From Conidiobolus incongruus B7586 (taxonomy: Eukaryota > Entomophthoromycota > Entomophthoromycetes > Entomophthorales > Conidiobolaceae), in the NCBI GenBank assembly GCA_000697335.1, contig JNEM01009144.1:1-18818 (forward strand): a stretch of 18,818 bases of DNA, read 5' to 3'. Shown piece after piece: positions 1-10,836 of the stretch; the first letter of the stretch is position 1; every line of letters begins with the position of its first letter. Position numbers and translations under genes: made by a program. The notes beneath the pieces are model-generated. The model worked only from the letters and a program-made list of their open reading frames with translations, had not been told where the DNA came from and made no database searches.

Positions 1-46
<46 letters not shown>
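1..46. repeat. (TA)n microsatellite
   Basis: An uninterrupted run of about 23 TA units opens the window and then breaks into irregular AT-rich sequence. It is a simple repeat, so its true length may be longer to the left and assembly there may be unreliable. Confidence 0.95.
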
Positions 47-50
<4 letters not shown>

Positions 51-474
51 CGAATTACGTTACAAAATATATAATTTTATAATTAATAAAATAATTGAAA
101 AGTTATGAGATAAAATTTATTAAAAATTTAAAAATTTTAAAATAATAAAATTCAATTTTTAAATTATTTGAATTTGAATTTTAAGAATATTTCAAACTGA
201 AAAATATTTAACAAGTATTTTTTTGTTAATTAGAAAGTAACTATATATACCTTGAAGTTTACAATTTGTGAGCTGTGTTTGAAAAATGAGAATATTTGAT
301 AATAATATTTTCATTATAAAGATTAATTCTTTATATGATACTATTATAAATATATAAAAACGAATATTTAGATTTTATTGACTCTAATAAAATCAAAAAA
401 GTTACAACTCAATACTGAATATTTCCTCTATTGATTATTTGAAAAATATATAAATATATCTTACTATTGACAAC
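47..474. other. AT-rich spacer, no gene seen
   Basis: Almost wholly A and T, dense with stop codons in all frames, with no open frame of useful length and no recognisable RNA gene. It looks like the ordinary intergenic DNA of this genome. Confidence 0.7.
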
Positions 475-895
475 TGCAATTGTGGGAGAAGGTAGACTTT
501 TAGAGCTTAGACAGGGAATCGCCAGTAGTAAAGGATAGATTACCACAGAGTTAGGGGAAATCAATGGGGTGAAAATGGCTTACTGTAAATCGGGTTCTTC
601 GAGTAAAGTAAATATCTCACGCTCGTCACGACTCAATACTTTTGTGAGGGTTACGAGAAAAACTTAGAGACTGGATACTTTTTAAATGAAGATGAAAGAG
701 ATGTGTTTATTAGTTCGCTCGTGAAAATATTGTATTAGATTTCATTATTGATTTTTATGGATAGAAATGGCTCAGAGACAGAAAGGAACACGACCACGCA
801 GTTCAGGAAATGGGTGTCTTCCAATGTGACTTCTCGGTTCAGTGTGGTAATCGCAGTTTCTTCAGTGGTTGACAAGATTATTTCTCATCATTGTC
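475..895. other. GC-richer island, possible relic of a gene or transposon
   Basis: This block of about 420 bp is clearly richer in G and C than the DNA on either side and starts and stops sharply. It contains short open stretches only. On the minus strand, in the right-hand third, one frame reads about 45 residues including STTEETAITTLNREVTLED. On the plus strand, short frames near the middle include NLETGYFLNEDERDVF. I recognise no family in either. In this genome, elevated GC goes with coding or mobile DNA, so I infer a decayed gene or transposon piece, or an unrecognised non-coding RNA. I cannot choose between them. Confidence 0.4.
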
Positions 896-3800
896 AATAA
901 GTATATACTTAACAAAAAATAGTTTATTATCTACAAATTTTATGCCAATTGAATATATATCAATCTCATATTTATATGTATAAATTTGCTATGATTCTTT
1001 TCAATATAATCAATATTCAAAATATTAATATAAATAATTCTGAATAGCCTCATTACTGTGAAATAATATCATATAATATTATGAAGGATTATGTCAAAAT
1101 GAGCTTATATATTAGATGAATATTTATATTTGCTAGTTCTAATATTAATCATATAATATATACTTATAATTGCAATAATCACCTTTATTCAAGGATACTA
1201 TGTATTTAGATTTTTGAGATTTACTAATATTATATTTTTCTGTTTATAAGTATTCAATATTTAATATATTAAATTTAATCATCAAATTAACAATATATAT
1301 AATTCTTCATGGTTAGTAATTTTAATTTTGGATTAAGTATCAGATAATATATTGAAGAAATAACGATTCTAATATATTTCATTTATATACAGTCTTCCAA
1401 ACATAAGATTGATATTTGTAATGCTATGAATTGTAATATATATTAAATTTCAAATGAGTTTTATAGTTTGGGAAATCTCATATCCAAGTGATTCATTAAT
1501 CTTGTCATATCACATTAACAAAATCACAATTTCAAACAATAAAATTAAATTTTCATGATTTTGATAAAATGAATTAATTACTATTAAAGGTCAATAAATT
1601 ATAATTATATAATATTTTATTATTTTAAAATATAAAAATCTAGTCAAAGTTATGATATTTTTTTATAAAAATTTTAAAAGTTTTATGAAAAATAATAATT
1701 ACAAGTGAGGTGAATAATATTATAAATTATTTAAATGTTATATTTTATTGAAATGAAATATTCGAATAATTTCTATTTCTTGATGTCCTTATAATGAATA
1801 AGAACATAAAACAAAATATTCGAAAATATTAGAGTGATTTGTCTAACCATTATATTATATCTGAAATAAATATAACTGATAAATTTGAAATAACTTTATT
1901 AATAAACTAATTATAAAAACTCATACATTTTTTTATAAAACTGAGAATAGTTAATACTTTTACTTAGTTTTACCAATTATATGATAGATATATGAAAAAT
2001 TCAAATATTTAAATAGAAAAACTTATTATTTAATACATAACGATATTCAGTTCGAAAATACATTCAAACTTGAATGATTTTAATTTTTCCAAAATTCATT
2101 AAATTTGGAGTTTGATAATTAATAAATGAATGACTTACTCGGTTTTTAATAATTATAACTATAATCGTATACATTATCATGCTTTTGACTATATATAACT
2201 GCTATGCAATTTATTATATTCAATTTGATTTTTCATATTCATTCTTAAAAATAATAATTTATATAAATTGAAGTATACTATAAAAAAGTTTGAGATAATG
2301 AACAAAACATAGAAATGTATTTGTATTAAGTATATAAATTTATATTGTTATAATTATAGTAAATTTATTATCATTATATAATTACATCTTTTTTGGATAT
2401 ATATTTAATTTAATAGCTATTCATATAAATAATAAATGCATTTTAAATTTTCCGTAATATACTTCATATTACAGAAGTAGAATAATATATATAATATTTG
2501 TTTAATTAGAGAATGATATATCTATAAAGTATTATATTGTAATATATTATATATAAAGTTTTGGATATAAAAATATTATATTACTTGATACTATTTAATT
2601 TATAAAAACTTTTGACTATTTAAATATTATAACAATAATATAAGTGAAAAGTTATAAAATTATTGTTTTTATTCTATATACTTCTATTTGCGAATACCAT
2701 TTTTGCATAACACTAAAATATTTAGTTTCAAATCTGTTTGATTTAAATAAGAATTTTATTTTTTACTATTTAGATTACTGATAATATTGATCACATTGCT
2801 TTTAATAATTAAATAAATACTTTTTGATTGTATAATGTATATAGCTTTAAATGGTAATAAAGTATGGATATTAGATCTTAGTCCATAATTTTTAATTGAT
2901 TTTATAAAAAAAATAATATCAAATTTTATCTATATTAAAAAATCATAATAGAAAATATTACGAAATATTTATCCGTTTGTTTACTTGAATATTCTTTTTT
3001 ATATAACATAATAAATTATCATTAAGATTCAAAATCTTTTGACTTGAATCAGTATCACAAAAATTAAATGTTAAATAAATTTTTTTCCAATTAAAATAAT
3101 TTTCCCAGTATAATCCGCTTTAAATAAGTGTAATATCTACTGAAATTGGATAAATTCGATGAGACATATTTTTTACTTGGAAAATTTGGCAAGATTATTT
3201 TTAATTCAGATACTTTGCTTTAGATGATAATTTTTTTTTCAATATAGCAATATTTAGTTAAAATAAGAACCATTATAAAACAATATTAAAATTTTTATAA
3301 TTTATTAAAATAAGTAAATATACTAAATTAAAAACATATTAGTGACTCTTAATATATTTTAATACTTATATTATCAGATATTAAAATTTATATAATTTGA
3401 CAAATTGTTTTGATCATTATCAGTATAGTTATTCCCTTATCATAAATTAAAATCCATTAACTCCCTAATTAAATTCTATAATCTATCAATTCAACTTATC
3501 AAAACACCCATAATCACTTTTAACTTTATACTTGAAAAAGGTAATATTTTTAAGATTAAATTGAATTATGATGAATGATGGATATCTAGCTGTATAATAT
3601 ATATTAATTTAGAAATATTAGAACGTTTTTGGGTGTTTTGATCGGCACTTAATACCACGATTTGTAAAAACCAAATTAGGTCACTATTGATGATGTAATA
3701 TGATTCGAAGAGTATACCTTTCTTTTTCTTGTTAATATAAAATAAAAATAATTATACATTTTTTAGAATAAATTATTATAAGTTTATATTATTTTATTTT

Positions 3801-4031
3801 CATATTAAGATATATATTTTTTATAATCTTAAATTTTTAATATTAATTATTTATATTTAGTTTAATAACTTAATCAAATTTTAATTTATATAAGTTTGGG
3901 AAAATTAAATTTACCTGTCACTTTTTAATATCATATGACCAAATTTAATTGAGAAGATTCGAATTTCGATAGTATATATTGATCAATTCGTCCACTTTGG
4001 TTATTCAACTCTTTCATTGATTCATATCACT
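896..4031. other. AT-rich spacer upstream of the hexosaminidase gene
   Basis: About 3.1 kb of very AT-rich DNA without an open frame of more than about 60 codons on either strand, and without a tRNA or rRNA that I can see. The last 100 bases must hold the promoter of the hexosaminidase gene. A TATA-like string lies at about 3973-3980, some 50-60 bases before the start codon, but such strings are common by chance in this composition and I do not call it as a promoter. Confidence 0.7.
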
Positions 4032-5732
4032 ATGTTTAAAATCTTATCTTTGCTCTCCCTTTCTTTAGTTGAAGGGCAGATCAAGCGTACTTCATACGAT
4101 GTAGGTGTTCAATCTGTTATCCCAACTCATCAACCATGGATTTGGCCAATTCCTAAAGAATGGAGTATGGGCAGCACAACCCTTGAATTTTATCCTCACC
4201 AGCTCTACTTGGACTATCCTAACAACGAAATCATCTCCAAAGCTGTTGAAAGATATTGGAAGATTTTGAATTTACCCAATGACAAACCTCAATTTATTCC
4301 TTATAACTGGACTACTACCAGCACGGAAACTAAAGGAAGAGTACATGGTTTCAAGATTTCTGTCAAAGATCTCAAGGCTGATCTTGAAGTAGAAACTGAT
4401 GAAAGCTATAGTCTTAGTGTTCAACCCAACAAATTTGTCGAATTGAACTCTACTACTGTTTGGGGTGCTCTTCGTGGGTTGGAAACTTTGTCTCAATTAG
4501 TCAGATACTCTCCAATTCACAAGAAATTAGTTATTCCTCATGCTCCATATTTGATTAAGGATGCTCCTGCTTTCAAGCATCGTGGTGTTCTTTTGGATAC
4601 TTCCAGGCATTATTACACACTGCAAGATATCTACAAGTTATTAGATGGTATGAGCTATAACAAATTCAATGTTTTCCATTGGCATATGCTCGATTCTACC
4701 AGTTTCCCATACAGATCTAAGAAATATCCTCAGCTTGCCGAATTTGGAGCTTACGGTCCTGAATTTGAGTATGATGCCAAAGCTATTAAAAAAGTAGTTA
4801 AATATGCAAGAGAAAGAGGTATTCGTGTCATTCCAGAAATGGAAGCTCCAGGACATGCTACAGCCTGGGGTTTGGGTATGCCAGAGATTGTTTCATGCTT
4901 GGATACTCAACCATTCTTTGGACTCACAGTCCAACCACCAGCTGGTCAGTTGAACCCTGCCAATCCCAAGACTATTGAAGTTGTCAAGGATATCATTGCT
5001 GAATGGAGTGAACTCTTCCCTGATCATTACTTCCATGCTTCTGGTGATGAAATCATTATGAAATGCTGGACTGAAGATCCAAGCGTCAAGAGTCTTATGG
5101 CTAAAACCAATCAAACCTCTTATCAAATCTTTGATAAATTTACTCAAGAAATGCATAAAGAAATTCGCAAACATGGAAAAGCTGTTATGGTATGGCAAGA
5201 AATGTTACTTGAATACAATACTACTTTACCCAAGGATACTATTATTCAACCTTGGTTCGGTCCTAAGGCCGTAAAGGAAATTGTCAGCAAGGGTTACCGC
5301 ACCGTTGTGTCCACCTCTGAATACTGGTATCTCGACATTGGTTTCGGCCGTCCTCGCTCTAATCCTTATCCAGATGTCGCAGGTGCTGGGTTCAATCATT
5401 GGAACAGAGTTTACACCTATGATATCACTGAAGGATTAACTGCTGAGGAAAGTAAATTGGTTCTTGGAGGTGAAGTTACTTTGTGGGGTGAATTAATGGA
5501 CACCAATAACTTTGAAACACTCTTGTGGCCCCGAGGTTCTGCTGCTGGTGAGAGATTATGGAGTGGTTATAAGGATACCAAGGGCCAAAACATTACTAGT
5601 GCTGATGCTATTCTTCGTCTTTTACCATGGCGTGAAACTATGATCCATCGTGGAATTAGAGCTACTCCATTGAATCAAGGCTACTGTACTCGTAACCCAT
5701 TGAATTGCTTCCAACCTCCCAAAGCTAACTAA
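4032..5732 (+). CDS. Secreted beta-N-acetylhexosaminidase, glycoside hydrolase family 20
   Basis: Predicted protein of 566 aa. GH20 enzymes release terminal GlcNAc or GalNAc from chitin oligomers and glycans, using the substrate N-acetyl group as nucleophile. Residues 1 to about 16 form a short hydrophobic signal peptide (FKILSLLSLSLV), so it is probably exported. A GH20 N-terminal accessory domain spans roughly 30-165, and the catalytic barrel runs from about 185 to 530. Visible motifs: PEMEAPGH with His275; HASGDE with the catalytic pair Asp339-Glu340; Trp388 in VWQEM; the WYLD motif with Tyr433; Trp485-Glu487 in LWGE; and AAGERLW. Several N-X-S/T sequons fit a glycoprotein. The frame stays open five codons upstream to a TTG, but ATG 4032 has A at -3 and starts the signal peptide, so I chose it. 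No introns. The first Gly of the usual HxGGDE motif is Ser here. An AATAAA lies 75 bases after the stop. A decayed copy lies 5.1 kb downstream. Confidence 0.95.
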   Translation: MFKILSLLSLSLVEGQIKRTSYDVGVQSVIPTHQPWIWPIPKEWSMGSTTLEFYPHQLYLDYPNNEIISKAVERYWKILNLPNDKPQFIPYNWTTTSTETKGRVHGFKISVKDLKADLEVETDESYSLSVQPNKFVELNSTTVWGALRGLETLSQLVRYSPIHKKLVIPHAPYLIKDAPAFKHRGVLLDTSRHYYTLQDIYKLLDGMSYNKFNVFHWHMLDSTSFPYRSKKYPQLAEFGAYGPEFEYDAKAIKKVVKYARERGIRVIPEMEAPGHATAWGLGMPEIVSCLDTQPFFGLTVQPPAGQLNPANPKTIEVVKDIIAEWSELFPDHYFHASGDEIIMKCWTEDPSVKSLMAKTNQTSYQIFDKFTQEMHKEIRKHGKAVMVWQEMLLEYNTTLPKDTIIQPWFGPKAVKEIVSKGYRTVVSTSEYWYLDIGFGRPRSNPYPDVAGAGFNHWNRVYTYDITEGLTAEESKLVLGGEVTLWGELMDTNNFETLLWPRGSAAGERLWSGYKDTKGQNITSADAILRLLPWRETMIHRGIRATPLNQGYCTRNPLNCFQPPKAN

Positions 5733-6043
5733 TATCCTTGATTTGAATAATACTAATATTTGAGTATTTTGATATTAAAACTTTTAAAACCATTAAATTT
5801 AGTTAATAAATTATTTTGAATTCATTCAAAATTACTTTATGCTTATCAACACTTATATAATCAGAAACATATATATTGAAAATTAGTTGAATATATAAAA
5901 CCCAAATATATATCATATCATTTATATATAACATATATTTGTATATTCAAATTATTTATCCACTATATTATTCCCATTCTATTAATTAAAATTTAGAAAT
6001 ATAATTAATTCAAATTATATTCCTTATAATTTTAATAATCGAT

Positions 6044-6064
6044 TATATATATATATATATATAT
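6044..6064. repeat. (TA)n microsatellite
   Basis: About ten uninterrupted TA units within the AT-rich spacer, followed by an interrupted AT tract. Confidence 0.9.
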
Positions 6065-6650
6065 TATATGATTTTAGCTCTAATTTTGATATTTTTATAT
6101 TATAATTCTATTAATCCCAATTGATATTAAAAATAATAGAAAAAAAATATGAAAACTAAAAAGTTTTTTAAATTAATAATATTTAAAAAATATTAATTTA
6201 TAATTGTGAAAGTATGAAATTAATGACGAATAAGACAAATTTGAATTATTTTTTTTTGGTATTTTATGGAATAGAACTTTAAAAAGATTATTTATTCATT
6301 ATATTAAAAGAAATAAACATTTAAAATAAACTTAAAAAATAAATGGTATTAAGGAGTGTATTATTGATCATATATTAAATTATCAAAAATTAAAATATTA
6401 TATTGTTTTCTTTAATATATTTTAAAGAAAAATTCAAAAATAAATAATTATATCAACTAATGGTATATTGATTCATTTCAGTTTGTTAAGCAAATTTTTT
6501 ATATACTTAAAATGCTTTGATGAATTTTTGAAAATAGCATTATATTTGTTTTTATTGATTAGTCGTTTCAATTCACTGTCTATAGATGTCAATTAACACT
6601 AGATAATTTTCAATGTATATATGAGATCCATCTTACTGTTCAATTTTTCA

Positions 6651-6671
6651 ATTATTATTATTATTATTATT
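6651..6671. repeat. (ATT)n microsatellite
   Basis: Seven perfect ATT units in a row, the only trinucleotide run of this length that I noticed in the spacer. Confidence 0.9.
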
Positions 6672-7366
6672 CATTCTTATATTTTTCATTATGATTCTGA
6701 ATGCATTTAGAATTTTATTTCAATACTTTATGAACATATTAAACAATAATAATCTTGAATTAGATTGATTCTAATGAAACTATCGTGTTATAGAATATAT
6801 ATTCTTACAATAAGTAATTACGATATTTTCAATATATTATTTTTATGTTGAGTAAAAAAATGATAAGATTTAAATAGTTTAATCTTAAACAAAATTAAAT
6901 ATTTTTAAATAATCAAAATTAATAACTTTTATAAAGATTTTATATTTCCAAATTAATATTGACAATATTCATTTAAATTATTCAGATAAAAGCTTGTATT
7001 AAATTAATCTTTTTCAAAACTTTTTGAATTGTTTCCTTGTTTATTCACCTTTGTTAAATAAATTCCAAAAAGATATTTAATTAATCTACTTCAATGAACT
7101 AATTTACATATTCTATATAGAATTTATAAATAATAAACCTCAAATTGATACATTGGAACACATATCCAATATATTGAGCTAGAAAATAGCTATTATAGTA
7201 ATACTCGAGGAATGTTTTATATAATATTTTCATTATGCAGGGTTGATGTAATCTCAAATGCCAATTTTAAATTGGTGAAATTAATTAAAAATTTTCTCAA
7301 TTACCATTCTCAAAGATGATATATTTTATCATATTTTTGTGATATGAAGTTTCTATGCAGCTAATC

Positions 7367-7423
7367 GCCCCCCTTCGAGAATATCAAATAATTAAATTGA
7401 TTAGATAATTATTTGATTGGGGC
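7367..7423. other. Inverted repeat with a rare GC clamp
   Basis: Two perfect 12-base arms (7383-7394 and 7406-7417) enclose an 11-base loop. Outside them, GCCCC (7367-7371) can pair with GGGGC (7419-7423) across an asymmetric internal loop. Runs of C and G like these are otherwise almost absent from this spacer, which makes the structure stand out. It could be a structured RNA or a miniature transposon end. I see no other support for either. Confidence 0.45.
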
Positions 7424-8787
7424 TAGTAATGATACCTTCTTTAAATCATTATAATTCCATATTATCTGAATATATTCGAATTTAAAATAATTCTCAGGTA
7501 ATTCAAATATATACATATTATTAAAACATATTAAGTTATATCCATTGATTAGTAATTTATTTTTCAATTTACGACAAAATTTCGATCTGTCAAAACAATT
7601 TTGACAATTTGAATTAATATATTCCCAAGGATCTTAATGTATCATTTTTACCAAATATCTAAAACTTTAAATAATGATATTCAAGAAAATATGTGTAATT
7701 TAGTTATATCTTTATTTTATTTATATATTTGGAAATAATAATGAATTGAATAATTGGTATAATATATCTAACGCTAATTTAAAGATAATTATTATATATT
7801 TATTAACTCCATATTTTATTATATCGAGTAATACCTTTAATGACACCAATACTATGGTATATCAATTATATTCTTTTTAATTTTTTTATATTAATATAGA
7901 AAATCAATTATAAAATATATAAGGTAAAAAGTAGAAAATATGGCTGAATTTCTACTGTTTATTATATTATATTTATTAATTCAAAAATATTGAAATAAAA
8001 TTCAATTTATATCTAATATAACCTAATGATATTACAAATAGTAAATGAATATGATTGGAATTATAATATATTAAAAAATACCCTAATATATGAAATTAAT
8101 TAATAAAAATATTATTTTAAATCATATTAAAAAATTTAAATTAAATATAAAAAATAACTATATTAAAATGAATAACAAATTATGAGATTTTTTAAAAATT
8201 TAAATTATGAATAATTATTATAATATAATATATATTTGATTATTTTATTTAAAAAGTATCATATATATCTATATACAGAAAATAAGTTTTTATTTTATTA
8301 ATAATTAAATTATTAAATTTGTTAATTATTAAATTTTTGTATGTTTTATTTGAAAATTATATTTTTTTTAAAAAAACTTGCCAATTAATTATATTGAATA
8401 AATGTAAATATATTTTATATAAGAAAAAATTTAATTCACACTGAATAAGAGATTTACTATAAAATTTTTAATCAAAATTGACAAATTGATTTAAAAATAT
8501 CTAGAAACTGAAAGAGTTTAAAAATTTAATATATATTTTTTATTACTAAACTATTATCATAATGTAATTTAATTTTAATTAAGTTTCAACTAAGAAATTA
8601 ATATTTAAATTATATTAGTTAGACATTAAGATGAATAAATCCTCAAAAAATAGTTTTGAAATAGTAAAAAATGTTAAAGAATATATTAAAGTGAACAAAA
8701 GATTAATATCATTTTAAAAATATAATATCTTTGAGAATACATACCAAATCCTTATTATCATATATTTTAATTCGCGTCTTATATTGG

Positions 8788-8849
8788 TTATAACAATTGA
8801 TTATTTGAAACTTCGAATAATATTTTATATTCATTGTTAATTGTTATAA
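8788..8849. other. Nested inverted repeats
   Basis: The 11-base arm TTATAACAATT (8788-8798) is matched by its reverse complement at 8839-8849. Inside lies a smaller hairpin, TTATTTGAA against TTCGAATAA, around 8801-8820. Such palindromes are partly expected by chance in AT-rich DNA, so function is uncertain. Confidence 0.3.
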
Positions 8850-10836
8850 GCTGTCATATTTAAGTGAGATTGGGCTATATTGAAGTATTGATTATTTGAA
8901 AATATATTAGTTGAAATAGTCTTTTATTCGAATCAATAGATTTTAAATATCTTATAATTTTAAAAACAATAATTTGTTTATACTAATATATAATTGGATT
9001 TGACAATAAGATAGAATTATAAGTAGAGAATTTGTATATCTAGCAATATACTAATTCAATAATTTTGTGGATTGATGTATAGTATACTATGTAATAATAA
9101 TATTGTAATTAAAAAAATAAATTAGAAGTATCCGAATATAAGTTGATGATACCACTATGGAAAAAACATGAATTTGCTTAATGGTTATTTCTTTATTTAA
9201 CTATTTTTTTAAAGTATTGTTGTGTTGGAGGTAATTATTTATTTAGAAATGGGATAGAATAATACAGAAGTTACCATTAATACTAACTGATAAAATAGAG
9301 TTTTTAAGTATATTTACTGAATATTTATATTATACAATCTAAAATAAATCTAAGTATATTAATAAATGAATATATATCTAGATTGACTCACTCAAATTCA
9401 ATTGCAAAACGAAAAATTAATTCTAATATGGATAACTATTAATAAAAATAAGACTATAGTTTGAAGATTTGATCTATACAAACAAATATTCTTTAAACCA
9501 TGGCTATATATAAAGTTTTTATAATAACATTTCTCTAAATTAGGTGATAATTCAATTTTAAAACTGTTATTTTGATCAATTATGAATTTGAATAGTTCAA
9601 TACATAAAATCAGATAAATGATAAAACTTGATATAATATATTGTCATTTTATATATAAAAATGCGTTTTTCAAGAGTTACAATTAATCTTAAAATTTACA
9701 TAATTATATTAATTAACGATACAAAGATAAATTGATAATTAATAACGACTATTTTTTCAAGTAATTAATAATTATGAAATTATACTGATTAATTATTATT
9801 TCACCCTGCTAAACCAAATATAATTATATAATTATATTTCAACATTATTAACCTAAAAAATTAAAAACTTATCAATAAGAAACTTGGTAACCTAAATTGA
9901 TACACTATAATTCATTATCCAGTTTTATTATTGATATAAATATTTATTTTAAAAGAAAAATGTTAAATATTTAGATTCATTATGATATATTTGATTTAAT
10001 AAGGATATTGGAAAATTTATTATTAACTAATTTGATAGCAAAATTTCTAAAATGAATATAATTCAAAGACTGACTTAAGTAAATTCATTTTCTCTAATTG
10101 TGATATTTGGATCAATGTGAGTTGACATTTTTCAACTAGCAGTCAAAATATATAAATTATCTCAAGATATGATAGAAATATATTTAAAGATAAACCACCA
10201 ATAATTATATTATCACAAAGTTGAATGTATGTAGAAATGTAAAGATTTATGAATCAATACTTCAATTTTGTTTATTTTAATAAATCAAAATATATTAATT
10301 GGTAATAATAAAATGATAATTGGTTCAATAATTTAATATAACAAAGAATAATAATTCAATAGAACTCTGTATTTAAAACAATTTCAATAAACACAAACTT
10401 AGTGAAACAAATGATTGCCACTTTACAAAATAGTAAGTATATTGAAAGGACCTAACCTAAAACAGCTATAATACTAATAATTAGAACTACTTAAATAATT
10501 GAATTTTTTACTAAAGCCTGTGATCAATGGTTGTTATAATATAAGCCGGTTAATTCAGCTTTATTAATTTTAGTTCTAGCATTAAAAATTTCAATTTGTA
10601 CTAAATTTTCTGAATTTTTTTTCAATATTATGTATCTGAATATTCTACCCTTGAAATTGATCTGTATTATGCTTAAAATACTACATGTGTATATATATGA
10701 AGTTTGCGAGAAGATTCAAGGTTTAGCATATCGCTCTACAAGATAAAAGGCTCGAAATTAAGTTAGCACTAATAAATTTAAATAGTATAAATTGAAGTCT
10801 AAATCTCACTAATAGTACACAAAATATTAAATCAAA

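Larger units (their letters stand above)
5733..10836. other. 5.1-kb AT-rich spacer between the two hexosaminidase copies
   Basis: Very AT-rich throughout, with stops dense in every frame and no open frame worth calling. I found no tRNA, rRNA or transposon signature. It holds two microsatellites and some hairpins, listed separately. Sequence just before the second hexosaminidase copy is not recognisably similar to sequence just before the first, so homology between the copies appears limited to the coding region. Confidence 0.7.

Noticed and set aside
4017-4031. Start of the hexosaminidase at 4017, giving five more residues
   Set aside because: The codon at 4017 is TTG, not ATG. The ATG at 4032 has a good context and begins the hydrophobic signal peptide.
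4272-5198. Minus-strand open frames inside the hexosaminidase gene
   Set aside because: They are antisense shadows of the plus-strand gene and match no family.
431-8901. TTGATTATTTGAAA occurs at 431-444, 8797-8810 and 8888-8901
   Set aside because: Three copies of a 14-mer are mildly surprising, but flanks do not match well and AT-rich DNA repeats such words easily. It is not enough for a repeat family.
896-10836. Many TATA-like, AATAAA-like and palindromic strings in the spacers
   Set aside because: At this base composition they are expected by chance in large numbers and cannot be called as promoters, polyadenylation signals or terminators.
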